Shown one piece after another: positions 55,181 through 64,000 of a stretch of DNA of 64,000 nucleotides (positions are counted from its first letter, which is position 1; every line of letters begins with the position of its first letter). Both the position numbers and the translations under genes were made by a program. Origin of the DNA: Streptococcus mitis bv. 2 str. SK95 (GTDB lineage Bacteria > Bacillota > Bacilli > Lactobacillales > Streptococcaceae); NCBI RefSeq assembly GCF_000222705.1, contig NZ_AFUB01000055.1:1-64000 (forward strand). The letters run 5' to 3'. Below the pieces are notes generated by a model. That model was not told the DNA's origin. It did no database searches and was given only the letters and a program-made list of their open reading frames with translations.

Positions 55181-55322
55181 CGTTCAAGCTTTAACTCCAT
55201 AGGGCAATGAAATGAGCTTAGTCTTGGCCTTCGCGACCAGGACTGTTGACCAACGAGTAGTGTCTCCACTGCTTTGCGGTAGTCATCCGTATCCCTATGG
55301 TAGCCTCACCTACCGTTTTCGT
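55181..55322 (-). promoter_or_regulatory. M-box (ykoK) magnesium riboswitch
   Basis: On the minus strand the conserved blocks appear in order: GGTAGGTGAGGCTACC (55299-55314), GGATACGGATGACTACCGC, GGAGACAC, TTGGTCAACAG, then GGAGTTAAAGCTTGAACG closing the aptamer. Binds Mg2+ in the mgtA mRNA leader and favours termination when Mg2+ is plentiful. Confidence 0.92.
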
Positions 55323-55327
55323 CTATC

Positions 55328-55356
55328 AGTATAAACCTTTAAAATATAAAAGTCAA
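55328..55356 (-). promoter_or_regulatory. mgtA promoter
   Basis: Minus strand TTGACT (55351-55356), 17 bp, TATACT (55328-55333). The predicted start near 55321 begins the M-box. Confidence 0.9.
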
Positions 55357-55374
55357 CGATTTATCTTAATTTTC

Positions 55375-56436
55375 TTAAATAACAATTAATTCTTTTGGAG
55401 CTAGAGTCAACAATTCGCAACCTGTCTCCGTAATCAAGATATCATCCTCAATACGAACACCGTATTTGCCTTCGATATAGATACCAGGCTCGTCTGTCAA
55501 GACCATACCAGATTTAATGACTTCTTTCGAAGTTTGGCTAAAGTAAGGTTCTTCGTGGATGTCCAGTCCGATACCGTGTCCGATACCATGTGTAAAGTAG
55601 TCGCCATAGCCTGCATCGATAATAATATCACGAGGGATTTTGTCAAAGTCACGGAAACCTAAGCCAGCCTTGGCTTGATCAATCAGAGCTTGGTTGGCTT
55701 TCAGAACCGTATTGTAAATCTCTGCCTGCTCGTCACTGACATGACCGAGGTAGATGGTCCGTGTCATATCACTGACATAGTGGTCGTAGAGGCAGCCGAA
55801 GTCCATGGTAATGGCTTCTCCAACTTCAACTGGTTTGTGCATTGGATGAGCATGAGGTTTAGAAGAGTTGATGCCACTCGCTAGAATGGTATCAAAGGAC
55901 AAGCCGGATGATCCCAATTCACGCATACGGAAGTCAAGGAAGTTGGCAATTTCGATCTCAGTTTTTCCAGGTTTGATAAAGTCAAGCGCATCGCGAAAAG
56001 CTTGGTCTGAGATAGAACAAGCCTTGCGAATAGTCGCAATCTCTTTCTCATCTTTAATCATACGAAGCGCTTCAACAAACTGAGTCTGCGGAAGTAAATC
56101 AATTCCTGCAAAAGCTGCCTGCATACGGTGGTAATAAGAGACCGAAATCTCGTCTTCAAAACCGATGCGAGACAAGCCCATATCCTTGACAATGCCTGCA
56201 ATGACAGCCAATTCATCACGGTCAGCCACAATCTCAAAACCTGTCACTTCTTGCTTGGCCGCAATGATATAGCGAGAATCCGTTACCAAGACCTGGCGGT
56301 CACGACTGATGAAAACTGTTCCGTTTGAACCCCAAAAACCAGTCAAATAATAGACATTTTTAAGGTTGTTGATGATGATGCCATCCAGTTCTTTTTCTTG
56401 CATTTTAGCTAGAAATGCTTGTACGCGTTTATTCAT
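55375..56436 (-). CDS. Xaa-Pro peptidase (PepP/PepQ family, M24)
   Basis: 353 aa. C-terminal pita-bread metal site: Asp pair in [16 protein letters not shown], His in [15 protein letters not shown], Glu in [10 protein letters not shown] and in VRIEDDILI. The N-terminal creatinase domain is present. Cytosolic; removes or cleaves at proline bonds. It overlaps the uvrA stop by 8 nt, so it is cotranslated with uvrA. Confidence 0.94.
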   Translation of the reverse strand: MNKRVQAFLAKMQEKELDGIIINNLKNVYYLTGFWGSNGTVFISRDRQVLVTDSRYIIAAKQEVTGFEIVADRDELAVIAGIVKDMGLSRIGFEDEISVSYYHRMQAAFAGIDLLPQTQFVEALRMIKDEKEIATIRKACSISDQAFRDALDFIKPGKTEIEIANFLDFRMRELGSSGLSFDTILASGINSSKPHAHPMHKPVEVGEAITMDFGCLYDHYVSDMTRTIYLGHVSDEQAEIYNTVLKANQALIDQAKAGLGFRDFDKIPRDIIIDAGYGDYFTHGIGHGIGLDIHEEPYFSQTSKEVIKSGMVLTDEPGIYIEGKYGVRIEDDILITETGCELLTLAPKELIVI

Positions 56437-59260
56437 GATGTAACTTTCCTTTCAAATAGTGTCCTGTGTAGCTGGCTTCATTGGCCGCTACTTCTTCTGG
56501 AGTTCCTGTTGCGATGATGGTTCCACCACCGACACCGCCCTCAGGTCCCAAGTCGATGATATGGTCTGCCGTCTTAATAACATCCAGATTGTGCTCGATG
56601 ACGAGGACTGTATTGCCATCGTCTACAAAGCGAGCCAAGACTTTAAGCAAGCGAGCGATGTCCTCAGTATGAAGTCCTGTCGTCGGCTCATCCAGAATAT
56701 AGAAGGACTTACCTGTCGAGCGTTTGTGGAGTTCACTAGCCAGCTTCATACGCTGAGCTTCTCCCCCAGAAAGGGTCGTAGCTGGTTGTCCTAGCGTTAC
56801 ATATCCTAGCCCCACATCCTTGATGGTCTGAAGTTTGCGTTGGATTTTTGGAATATGCTGGAAAAATTCCACCGCATCGTTAACCGTCATATCCAAGACT
56901 TGCGAGATATTCTTTTCCTTGTAGTGAACTTCTAGGGTTTCACTGTTGTAGCGGGTGCCATGGCAAACTTCACAAGCCACATAAACATCTGGCAAGAAGT
57001 GCATCTCAATCTTGATAATCCCGTCACCTGAGCAGGCTTCACAACGACCACCCTTGACGTTGAAACTGAAACGGCCCTTCTTGTAGCCTCGAATCTTGGC
57101 CTCGTTTGTCTGGGCGAAGAGGTCCCGAATGTCATCAAAAACTCCCGTATAGGTAGCTGGATTGGACCTCGGCGTCCGTCCGATCGGACTCTGGTCAATA
57201 TCAATCAGACGATCAACATGCTCAATCCCCGTAATCGTTTTAAACTTACCAGGTTTGTCTGAATTGCGGTTGAGCTTTTGGGCAATGGCTTTTTTGAGAA
57301 TGCTGTTAATCAAAGTAGATTTCCCAGAACCTGATACACCAGTCACAGCGATAAATTTTCCTAACGGGAAGCGGGCAGTAACATTTTGTAGGTTATTTTC
57401 ACGCGCTCCTGTCACCTCGATAAAACGACCATTTCCGACACGACGTTCTTCTGGTACTGGAATGGCACGTTTACCTGACAAGTACTGGCCTGTGATAGAC
57501 TTACTGTTGCGAGCCACCTGTTTGGGCGTACCTGCAGCGACGATCTCTCCACCAAAAACACCGGCACCGGGACCAACGTCAATCAGATAATCTGCCTCAC
57601 GCATGGTGTCCTCATCGTGTTCCACCACGATAAGGGTATTACCCAAGTCACGCATTTTTTTCAGACTGGCAATCAGTCGATCATTGTCCCTCTGGTGGAG
57701 CCCAATCGACGGCTCATCTAGAATATAAAGGACTCCTGAGAGGTTGGAACCAATCTGGGTAGCCAAGCGAATACGCTGGCTCTCCCCTCCTGAAAGGGTT
57801 CCTGCCGAACGAGATAGGGTCAGATAATTGAGTCCAACGTTATTGAGGAAAGTCAAGCGATCCTTGATTTCCTTGAGAATAGGGCGGGCTATAATAGCTT
57901 CGTTTTCAGAAAGGGTCAACTGACTGACTAATTCCAAGTGGTCTGCGATAGACAGGTCTGAAATCTCTCCGATATGGGGACCTTGCTCGCCACCCACACG
58001 GACAGACAAAGCCTGATCATTGAGACGGTAGCCATGGCAAGTGCCGCAGGTCAGTTCATTCATATAGAGACGCATTTGAGTGCGAGTGTAATCACTGTTA
58101 GTCTCATGGTAGCGACGTTTGATATTAGTGACAACTCCCTCAAAAGGAATGTCGATATCCCGCACACCACCAAATTCATTTTCATAGTGGAAATGGAATT
58201 CCTTGCCGTCAGACCCGTAAAGAATCAAGTTCTTCTCTTCTTCTGACAAGTCTTCAAAAGGCTTATCCATATCCACACCAAAGGCTGTCATGGCTTGTTC
58301 CAGCATATTTGGATAATAGTTAGAAGAGATAGGATTCCAAGGCGCTAATGCTCCCTCACGAAGAGTCTTGCTAGCATCTGGTACTACTAAGTCCGTATCA
58401 ACTTCCAGTTTGATCCCCAAACCATCACATTCGCCACAAGAGCCAAAAGGCGCATTGAAAGAGAAGAGTCGAGGCTCCAACTCTGGTACGGTAAAACCAC
58501 AAACTGGGCAGGCATAATGCTCAGAGAAAAGTAACTCAGAGTCGTCCATAGTATCGATAATCACATAGCCTTCTGCGATACGAAGGGCAGCCTCAATGGA
58601 GTCAAATAGACGGCTACGAATGCCCTCCTTTATGACAATACGGTCAACCACGACATCGATATTGTGTTGCTTACTCTTAGACAGCTCAGGCACTTCGGTC
58701 ACATCATAGACTTCCCCATCCACTCGGACGCGGACATAGCCGTCTTTCTGAACCTTTTCAATGACACTCTTATGTTGCCCTTTTTTCTTACGTATGACAG
58801 GAGCTAAAATTTGCAGACGCTGGCGTTCGGGCAACTCCAGGACCTTATCAACGATTTGCTCTACAGAAGAGGCCTTGATTGCCCCATGCCCGTTAATACA
58901 GTAAGGCGTCCCCACACGTGCGTAAAGGAGACGCAGATAATCATTAATTTCAGTCGTTGTTCCAACGGTCGAGCGTGGGTTTTTACTAGTGGTTTTCTGG
59001 TCGATGGAAATAGCTGGGCTAAGACCGTCAATGGCATCCACATCTGGTTTTTCCATGTTGCCCAAAAACTGACGAGCATAGGCTGATAGACTCTCTACAT
59101 AGCGACGTTGGCCCTCAGCATAGAGGGTATCAAAGGCCAGACTGGATTTCCCAGAACCTGACAAACCAGTCACAACAACCAGCTTGTCTCTTGGAATCTC
59201 CACATCAATATTTTTTAAGTTATGGGCACGTGCCCCATGAATCACAATTTTATCTTGCAT
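56429..59260 (-). CDS. uvrA: UvrABC excision nuclease subunit A
   Basis: 943 aa from the start at 59260 ([21 protein letters not shown]). An ATG at 59293 falls inside the -10 element and cannot be on the transcript. Two ABC modules: Walker [15 protein letters not shown] near residue 32 and [12 protein letters not shown] near 640; signatures LSGGESQRI and LSGGEAQRM; zinc fingers CPVCGF ... CGEC and CEAC ... CEVC. Recognises bulky DNA damage. Confidence 0.97.
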   Translation of the reverse strand: MQDKIVIHGARAHNLKNIDVEIPRDKLVVVTGLSGSGKSSLAFDTLYAEGQRRYVESLSAYARQFLGNMEKPDVDAIDGLSPAISIDQKTTSKNPRSTVGTTTEINDYLRLLYARVGTPYCINGHGAIKASSVEQIVDKVLELPERQRLQILAPVIRKKKGQHKSVIEKVQKDGYVRVRVDGEVYDVTEVPELSKSKQHNIDVVVDRIVIKEGIRSRLFDSIEAALRIAEGYVIIDTMDDSELLFSEHYACPVCGFTVPELEPRLFSFNAPFGSCGECDGLGIKLEVDTDLVVPDASKTLREGALAPWNPISSNYYPNMLEQAMTAFGVDMDKPFEDLSEEEKNLILYGSDGKEFHFHYENEFGGVRDIDIPFEGVVTNIKRRYHETNSDYTRTQMRLYMNELTCGTCHGYRLNDQALSVRVGGEQGPHIGEISDLSIADHLELVSQLTLSENEAIIARPILKEIKDRLTFLNNVGLNYLTLSRSAGTLSGGESQRIRLATQIGSNLSGVLYILDEPSIGLHQRDNDRLIASLKKMRDLGNTLIVVEHDEDTMREADYLIDVGPGAGVFGGEIVAAGTPKQVARNSKSITGQYLSGKRAIPVPEERRVGNGRFIEVTGARENNLQNVTARFPLGKFIAVTGVSGSGKSTLINSILKKAIAQKLNRNSDKPGKFKTITGIEHVDRLIDIDQSPIGRTPRSNPATYTGVFDDIRDLFAQTNEAKIRGYKKGRFSFNVKGGRCEACSGDGIIKIEMHFLPDVYVACEVCHGTRYNSETLEVHYKEKNISQVLDMTVNDAVEFFQHIPKIQRKLQTIKDVGLGYVTLGQPATTLSGGEAQRMKLASELHKRSTGKSFYILDEPTTGLHTEDIARLLKVLARFVDDGNTVLVIEHNLDVIKTADHIIDLGPEGGVGGGTIIATGTPEEVAANEASYTGHYLKGKLHHE

Positions 59261-59290
59261 CTTTGTTCTTTCTAGTCCATTATTGCTTTC

Positions 59291-59299
59291 CATTATACC
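59291..59299 (-). promoter_or_regulatory. uvrA extended -10 promoter
   Basis: Minus strand TGGTATAAT (TATAAT at 59291-59296), divergent from corA. The transcript start near 59284 fixes the uvrA start at 59260. Confidence 0.65.
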
Positions 59300-59340
59300 A
59301 AAAAATGTGAAATTCTATTACCCAAAAAGCCGATTTTATA

Positions 59341-59346
59341 GTATAA
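59341..59346 (+). promoter_or_regulatory. corA -10 element
   Basis: TATAAT at 59341-59346; a weak TTACCC lies 18 bp upstream. Leader about 45 nt. Confidence 0.5.
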
Positions 59347-59396
59347 TAGTACGGTGCAAAAAATGAATCACTGAATAGTAGGAAAGGACAGGGGAT

Positions 59397-60341
59397 ATGA
59401 AACAAGTTTTTCTCTCAACAACAACTGAATTTAAAGAGATCGACACGCTTGAACCGGGTACTTGGATCAACCTCGTCAATCCTACACAAAATGAATCATT
59501 GGAAATCGCCAACGCCTTCGACATTGACATTGCCGACCTTCGAGCACCACTTGATGCGGAAGAAATGTCCCGTATTACCATCGAAGATGAGTACACTTTG
59601 ATCATTGTAGACGTTCCTATCACAGAGGAAAGAAACAATCGCACCTACTACGTAACGATTCCGCTGGGGATTATCATCACCGAGGAAACCATTATCACTA
59701 CCTGCTTGGAATCCCTCCCTGTTCTTGATGTCTTTATCAACCGTAGACTGCGTAACTTTTACACCTTCATGCGTTCGCGCTTTATCTTCCAGATCCTCTA
59801 CCGCAACGCTGAGCTTTACCTAACAGCCCTTCGTTCGATTGACCGTAAGAGCGAACAAATCGAAAGTCAACTTCACAAATCTACTCGAAACGAAGAACTG
59901 ATCGAGCTCATGGAATTGGAAAAGACCATCGTCTATTTCAAGGCCTCACTTAAGACAAATGAGCGCGTGATTAAGAAATTGACCAGCGCAACTAGCAATA
60001 TCAAGAAATACCTAGAGGACCAAGACCTGCTCGAAGACACCCTGATTGAAACTCAACAGGCCATCGAGATGGCAGATATCTATGGAAATGTCCTTCACTC
60101 TATGACAGAGACCTTTGCCTCTATCATTTCCAACAACCAGAACAACATCATGAAAACCTTGGCACTCGTGACCATTGTCATGTCTGTCCCAACCATGATC
60201 TTCTCAGCCTATGGGATGAACTTCAAGGATAATGAAATCCCCTTGAACGGTGAGCCACACGCCTTCTGGTTAATCGTCTTTATCGCCTTTGCTATGAGTG
60301 TTTCACTCACTCTCTATCTCATCCATAAAAAATGGTTCTAA
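59397..60341 (+). CDS. corA: CorA-family Mg2+ transporter
   Basis: 314 aa. A large N-terminal cytosolic domain with long helices, then two C-terminal membrane helices. The pore signature YGMN follows the first (FSAYGMNFKDNEIP), with a basic end (KKWF). AGGGGAT precedes the ATG. It takes up Mg2+ (or Co2+/Ni2+) passively and is a housekeeping counterpart to mgtA in this window. First gene of a three-gene plus-strand unit. Confidence 0.94.
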   Translation: MKQVFLSTTTEFKEIDTLEPGTWINLVNPTQNESLEIANAFDIDIADLRAPLDAEEMSRITIEDEYTLIIVDVPITEERNNRTYYVTIPLGIIITEETIITTCLESLPVLDVFINRRLRNFYTFMRSRFIFQILYRNAELYLTALRSIDRKSEQIESQLHKSTRNEELIELMELEKTIVYFKASLKTNERVIKKLTSATSNIKKYLEDQDLLEDTLIETQQAIEMADIYGNVLHSMTETFASIISNNQNNIMKTLALVTIVMSVPTMIFSAYGMNFKDNEIPLNGEPHAFWLIVFIAFAMSVSLTLYLIHKKWF

Positions 60342-60352
60342 GAGGAATCCCT

Positions 60353-61030
60353 ATGTCTCAGATTGATCTACAAAAATTAACTAAGAAAAACCAAGAGTTT
60401 ATCCATATTGCTACCCAGCAATTTATCAAAGATGGCAAAACAGATGCTGAAATCAAGGCTGTCTTTGAGGAAGTCATTCCTAAAATCCTTGAAGAGCAAG
60501 CCAAAGGAACGACAGCTCGTTCCCTCTACGGCGCTCCAACTCACTGGGCTCATAGCTTCACTGTCAAAGAGCAATATGAAAAAGAACATCCAAAAGAAAA
60601 TGATGATCCAAAACTCATGATTATGGACTCAGCCCTTTTTATCACCAGTCTCTTTGCACTGGTTAGCGCTCTGACCAACTTCTTCTCTACAGATCAGGCC
60701 ATTGGCTATGGTTTAATTACCCTCTTGTTGGTTGGACTTGTAGGAGGAGTGGCCTTCTACTTGATGTACTACTTTGTCTACCAGTATTATGGACCCGATA
60801 TGGAGCGTAGCCAGCGTCCTCCTTTCTGGAAATCTGTGCTCGTTATCCTGGCTTCTATGGTCCTTTGGTTAGCCGTTTTCTTTGGAACTAGTTTCCTACC
60901 AGCAGCTCTCAATCCAATCCTTGCTCCACTGCCTTTGGCTATCCTAGGAGCAGCCCTTCTCGCCCTTCGCTTCTATCTCAAGAAACGTTTCAACATCCGA
61001 AGTGCAAGCGCGGGCCCATCACGTTATTAA
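60353..61030 (+). CDS. DUF1129 membrane protein
   Basis: 225 aa from the start at 60353 (MSQIDLQKLTKKNQEFIH), preceded by AGAGGAATCCCT. A hydrophilic N-terminal half (to about residue 85) is followed by four membrane segments and a basic tail. DUF1129 proteins are common next to corA in streptococci; function unknown. It lies 11 nt after corA. Confidence 0.88.
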   Translation: MSQIDLQKLTKKNQEFIHIATQQFIKDGKTDAEIKAVFEEVIPKILEEQAKGTTARSLYGAPTHWAHSFTVKEQYEKEHPKENDDPKLMIMDSALFITSLFALVSALTNFFSTDQAIGYGLITLLLVGLVGGVAFYLMYYFVYQYYGPDMERSQRPPFWKSVLVILASMVLWLAVFFGTSFLPAALNPILAPLPLAILGAALLALRFYLKKRFNIRSASAGPSRY

Positions 61031-61045
61031 GAAAAGTGAAAAGCT

Positions 61046-61393
61046 ATGGCATATAGTCAATCTTTAGCTCAGCAGATTCGAAAAATCCTAGCACTCAAAC
61101 TTCCTCCCCAAATTTTCGAAGAAGAGTTAGAAGAAAAGAAATTGTTTGGTGGCCTGGCCTTTATGATTCGTGGGAAAATGGTCCTTACAGTCAGTTCCAG
61201 AAAGGACGAGCTGGTTATGGTGAGAATTGGCAAAGAAATGGAAAAGCAAGTTCTACCCCGAACAGGAGCTCATACTACATTGATGAGAGGGCGACCTTAT
61301 CATGGCTATGTAGACCTAGATATAGAAGGTCAAAAAGAACTTCCTTACTGGATTGATTTAGCCCTCTCCTATAATCAAGAGTTGACCAAGTAA
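61046..61393 (+). CDS. TfoX N-terminal domain protein
   Basis: 115 aa. EEKKLFGGLAFMIRGKMVLTVSS is the TfoX/Sxy N-terminal domain core. The C-terminal helix-hairpin-helix domain of true TfoX is absent, so this is the single-domain form common in Firmicutes, with no shown role in competence. It lies 15 nt after the DUF1129 gene. Confidence 0.8.
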   Translation: MAYSQSLAQQIRKILALKLPPQIFEEELEEKKLFGGLAFMIRGKMVLTVSSRKDELVMVRIGKEMEKQVLPRTGAHTTLMRGRPYHGYVDLDIEGQKELPYWIDLALSYNQELTK

Positions 61394-61420
61394 CTCATAT
61401 CTAGCGAGATTAGAAAAACG

Positions 61421-61452
61421 AAAAGCAACTGCATAGGCGGTTGCTTTTTCAC
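61421..61452 (+). terminator. Terminator of the corA unit
   Basis: AAAAGCAAC (61421-61429) / GTTGCTTTT (61440-61448) followed by TTC and T-rich sequence. Confidence 0.85.
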
Positions 61453-61516
61453 TTGCTTTCTTGAGATTCAATAGCACTTCTGATTTTCATTCTTATAGTT
61501 TTCTCTCATCTTTTGT

Positions 61517-61524
61517 GATAAAAT
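61517..61524 (+). promoter_or_regulatory. Extended -10 promoter of the peptidase gene
   Basis: TGATAAAAT (TAAAAT at 61519-61524), weak -35; ribosome site GGAGGATGAGTT before the ATG at 61555. Confidence 0.5.
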
Positions 61525-61554
61525 AGGCTCAATCTATTTCTAGGAGGATGAGTT

Positions 61555-62925
61555 ATGGTTTCTACTATTGGTATCGTTAGTTTGTCTAGTGGTGTTATCG
61601 GAGAGGATTTTGTCAAACACGAAGTGGACTTGGGTATCCAACGTCTCAAGGATTTGGGACTCAATCCTATCTTTTTGCCTCATTCGCAAAAAGGATTAGA
61701 CTTTATCAAGGATCATCCTGAGGCGCGTGCAGAGGATTTGATGCAGGCCTTTTCGGATGATAGCATCGACATGATCCTCTGCGCCATTGGTGGAGACGAT
61801 ACCTATCGCTTGCTACCTTATCTTTTTGAAAATGACCAACTACAAAAGGTTATCAAACCAAAGATTTTTCTTGGTTTCTCGGATACAACTATGAACCACC
61901 TTATGTTACACAAACTAGGGATCAAGACTTTTTATGGGCAATCCTTTTTAGCAGATATTTGTGAATTGGACGAGGAGATGTTGCCCTATAGCCTCCACTA
62001 CTTTAAAGAATTGATTGAGACTGGAAAAATCTCAGAAATCCGCCCTAGCGACGTTTGGTATGAGGAACGGACTGATTTTAGTCCCAAGGCTCTGGGAACA
62101 GCTCGTATCAGTCATGTAAATACAGGTTTTGACTTGTTACAAGGAAATGCTCAGTTTGAGGGAGAAATTCTCGGTGGGTGTCTCGAGTCCCTCTATGATA
62201 TCTTTGACAATTCTCTATACGCAGATAGCACGGAGCTCTGCAAAAAGTACAAACTCTTTCCTGATTTATCCGACTGGGAAGGAAAAATCCTCTTGCTAGA
62301 AACAAGCCAAGAAAAGCCTAAGCCAGAAGACTTCAAAAAAATGTTGCGGACTTTAAAGGACACTGGCATATTCGAAGTCATAAGCGGACTCTTGGTCGGA
62401 AAGCCAATGGATGAAACCTTCTATGACGACTATAAGGAAGCACTATTGGATATCATTGATAACAATATCCCGATTGTCTATAATCTGAATGTCGGCCACG
62501 CAACTCCAAGAGCCATTGTGCCCTTTGGCGTCTATGCTTATGTGGATGCAAAAGAGCAAGTCATTCGCTTTGACTACAACAAAAATAAACAATTTCTCCA
62601 TTTTTGTGCTTTTGTATTGATTTTTGCTAATTTCTATGATATCTTTTTGAAGGAGGTAAATATGACTAAACAAAAAATAAATCAAATTGTCGGTTCAATC
62701 GGGGCCTTTATCGGGATTATTGTATTTATCGCCTATATCCCACAAATTTTTGCCAATTTACAAGGCAACAAAGCTCAACCATTCCAGCCTTTATCCGCAG
62801 CAGTATCTTGTTTAATTTGGGTTATTTACGGATGGACAAAAGAACCTAAGAAGGATTGGATACTAATTATTCCAAATTCAGCTGGCGTTGTCTTAGGTGG
62901 ACTGACATTTCTCACTGCACTATAA
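61555..62925 (+). CDS. S66 LD-carboxypeptidase/MccF-like, reading in frame into a SemiSWEET domain
   Basis: 456 codons open. Residues 1 to about 345 are a serine peptidase of family S66: nucleophile in IFLGFSDTT, Glu in ILLLETSQEKP, His in NVGHATPRAI. Members trim peptidoglycan peptides (LdcA) or destroy microcin C (MccF). Normal members end near VRFDY; here no stop follows. The frame passes through a hydrophobic linker (FLHFCAFVLIFANF) and into a complete 87-residue SemiSWEET transporter with its own ribosome site and ATG at 62661. It may yield a fusion, two proteins, or both. Confidence 0.85.
   Translation: MVSTIGIVSLSSGVIGEDFVKHEVDLGIQRLKDLGLNPIFLPHSQKGLDFIKDHPEARAEDLMQAFSDDSIDMILCAIGGDDTYRLLPYLFENDQLQKVIKPKIFLGFSDTTMNHLMLHKLGIKTFYGQSFLADICELDEEMLPYSLHYFKELIETGKISEIRPSDVWYEERTDFSPKALGTARISHVNTGFDLLQGNAQFEGEILGGCLESLYDIFDNSLYADSTELCKKYKLFPDLSDWEGKILLLETSQEKPKPEDFKKMLRTLKDTGIFEVISGLLVGKPMDETFYDDYKEALLDIIDNNIPIVYNLNVGHATPRAIVPFGVYAYVDAKEQVIRFDYNKNKQFLHFCAFVLIFANFYDIFLKEVNMTKQKINQIVGSIGAFIGIIVFIAYIPQIFANLQGNKAQPFQPLSAAVSCLIWVIYGWTKEPKKDWILIIPNSAGVVLGGLTFLTAL
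62661..62925 (+). CDS. SemiSWEET sugar transporter (internal start)
   Basis: 87 aa if started at 62661 (MTKQKINQIVGSIGAF), preceded by GAAGGAGGTAAAT, one of the best ribosome sites in the window. Three membrane helices with the PQ motif FIAYIPQIF and a conserved second PQ-loop region (QPLSAAVSCLIWVIYG). SemiSWEETs dimerise to move sugars. It shares frame and stop with the peptidase ORF. Confidence 0.8.
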
Positions 62926-62944
62926 AAATTACTAGCATATAATC

Positions 62945-62974
62945 AAAAAGCTGAGATAAATTTCTCAGCTTTTT
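62945..62974. terminator. Bidirectional terminator between SemiSWEET and tag
   Basis: AAAAAGCTGAGA/TTCTCAGCTTTTTT; T tracts are present on both strands, suiting the convergent genes. Confidence 0.85.
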
Positions 62975-63008
62975 TCTATATTCTCAGATAGTTAGACGCT
63001 TGGACTCA

Positions 63009-63572
63009 CTAACTTCCGCTTTTCCACTCGCAATCATTCTCGTGGTCGTCAATCAGACCTGCTGCTTGTAGAAAAGCTAAAACGGCGACTGGACCTGTGA
63101 ACTTGAATCCTCGTTTTTTGAGATCTTGAGATAACTTTTCAGACAAGACTGTTTTAGCAGGTGCTAGGTGATAGTCAGGAACATCATTCACGATCGTTTT
63201 TCCCTCAACAAAAGACCAGAGATAGGTATCAAAGGAACCGTAGGTTTTCTGGATTTGTAAAAATGCTTGGGCGTTGGCGCGCGTCGCAAAAATCTTGGCT
63301 CTATTTCGGATGATGGCTGGATTATCTAACAGGGCTTCCAACTCCCCATCTGTCATTTCTGCGACCACTTGAATTTGATAGCCATGAAATACTTCTCGGA
63401 AAGCTTGGCGTTTGTTTAGTACCGTTTCCCAAGACAGACCAGCCTGATAAGTCTCCATACAGAGCAGTTCAAAAAGAGCGCGGTCGTCATGAAGGGGTTG
63501 GCCCCACTCCTGGTCATGGTAGGCGATGTAGAGAGGATTGGTCATCTTGACCCACGAACAACGTTTTGTCAT
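63009..63572 (-). CDS. tag: DNA-3-methyladenine glycosylase I
   Basis: 187 aa. Removes 3-methyladenine from DNA. N-terminal CSWV and YHDQEWGQP, LSWETVLNKRQAFREVF, and the C-terminal zinc-site region ending ENDCEWKSGS match Tag; Cys near residue 5 and the late His/Cys are the usual zinc ligands. AGGAGAATAAT precedes the ATG and overlaps the ruvA stop (9 nt gap). Confidence 0.95.
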   Translation of the reverse strand: MTKRCSWVKMTNPLYIAYHDQEWGQPLHDDRALFELLCMETYQAGLSWETVLNKRQAFREVFHGYQIQVVAEMTDGELEALLDNPAIIRNRAKIFATRANAQAFLQIQKTYGSFDTYLWSFVEGKTIVNDVPDYHLAPAKTVLSEKLSQDLKKRGFKFTGPVAVLAFLQAAGLIDDHENDCEWKSGS

Positions 63573-63581
63573 ATTATTCTC

Positions 63582-64000
63582 CTATTTTACCAACATCTTA
63601 AGAGCTGACTTGATATAGTTCTCGGCTGTATCTGTCGTTCCTTCAAAGAATTTCTTGATTTTCTTAAGCTCGGTCGCCTTGTATCCCAGTGCCAACATGG
63701 CTTCCATAGCTTCTTCCAATTCTTGGTTTTCAGCACTCGCTTGTACTGCGACTTTGGCAGGAAGGTCATCACTAGCCACGACTACCTTGCCTTCCAAGTC
63801 CAGCACCATCTGCTGGGCTGTTTTCTTGCCAATTTTAGGGAATTTGGTCAAGTAGGTGATGTTCTTGGTCTCAATCGCCTGAACCAAGCCAGCATTGTCA
63901 TCGGCAGCGATAATAGCAAGAGCTGATACAGGACCAATCCCAGAGACCGAGATCAGACTAAGAAAGAGCTTCTTCTCGTCTTCTGAGTGGAAACCGTAAA
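63582..64000 (-). CDS. ruvA: Holliday junction DNA helicase subunit RuvA (partial)
   Basis: About 139 C-terminal residues; the 5' end lies beyond the window. Visible: [16 protein letters not shown] and [19 protein letters not shown] (the two helix-hairpin-helix motifs that bind DNA), an acidic linker, and domain III ([21 protein letters not shown]) that binds RuvB. Operon with tag. Confidence 0.95.
   Translation of the reverse strand, partial: YGFHSEDEKKLFLSLISVSGIGPVSALAIIAADDNAGLVQAIETKNITYLTKFPKIGKKTAQQMVLDLEGKVVVASDDLPAKVAVQASAENQELEEAMEAMLALGYKATELKKIKKFFEGTTDTAENYIKSALKMLVK

Noticed and set aside
59261-59293. Longer uvrA start at 59293
   Set aside because: It lies in the -10 element; [11 protein letters not shown] at 59260 is the family start.
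1-64000. CRISPR arrays, tRNA, rRNA, prophage or transposase genes
   Set aside because: No regularly spaced direct repeats, no tRNA-like cloverleaf ends and no recombinase or transposase motifs were found on reading.

Overview
The window is a low-GC Gram-positive chromosome segment from the Streptococcus mitis group (S. mitis/oralis type, close to S. pneumoniae). Evidence: near-pneumococcal versions of glmS, ruvB, leuS, the S10-spc-alpha ribosomal operon, nrdD/nrdG, cls, folC, ireB-ruvX, uvrA, corA, tag and ruvA; CiaR-type small RNA loci; a ComX (sigma-X) box; GTG or AGGAGG-led starts. No rRNA, tRNA, CRISPR or intact IS element was seen. Almost everything from 435 to 59260 is on the minus strand; corA to the peptidase/SemiSWEET locus (59397-62925) is on the plus strand; tag and a truncated ruvA return to minus.

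Layout. 1-434: non-coding, with one csRNA. 435-5770: an operon of two paralogous zinc-methyltransferase-like (UroD/MtaA fold) proteins, a small membrane peptide and a complete polar amino-acid ABC importer. 5999-9703: glmS with probable NagR operators, a half-size EamA transporter, a solitary Gtf3-like glycosyltransferase. 10037-18494: ruvB and a nucleotidyltransferase, three more csRNAs, two acetyltransferases, leuS, a phosphoglycerate-mutase family protein, the UPF0210/UPF0237 pair. 18758-33354: the ribosomal superoperon rpsJ to rplQ with secY, adk, infA and rpoA. 33620-37746: anaerobic ribonucleotide reductase operon. 37863-41205: a predicted competence-induced two-gene operon and cardiolipin synthase.

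41341-46582 holds the most unusual content: a tightly coupled five-gene cassette (glycosyltransferase, extended SDR reductase, metallo-beta-lactamase-fold hydrolase, F390-synthetase-like adenylating enzyme, KAS III-like condensing enzyme) that looks like a pathway for a glycosylated fatty-acid or polyketide metabolite. An iron alcohol dehydrogenase with its own operator-rich promoter lies upstream. From memory of pneumococcal gene order, the flanking lipoprotein/folC and cls genes are adjacent there, so this block looks like an insertion.

48007-56436: lipoprotein, folC, an array of hairpins, UPF0473-ruvX-ireB, a DUF1307 lipoprotein, Spx, and an Mg2+ P-type ATPase whose long leader combines an M-box riboswitch, a terminator, a 23-codon acidic/proline-containing leader peptide and a hairpin over that peptide's 3' half. 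56429-64000: pepP, uvrA, corA, DUF1129, TfoX-like, an LD-carboxypeptidase reading in frame into a SemiSWEET transporter, tag and ruvA.

All product calls rest on reading motifs and family knowledge; no database search was run.
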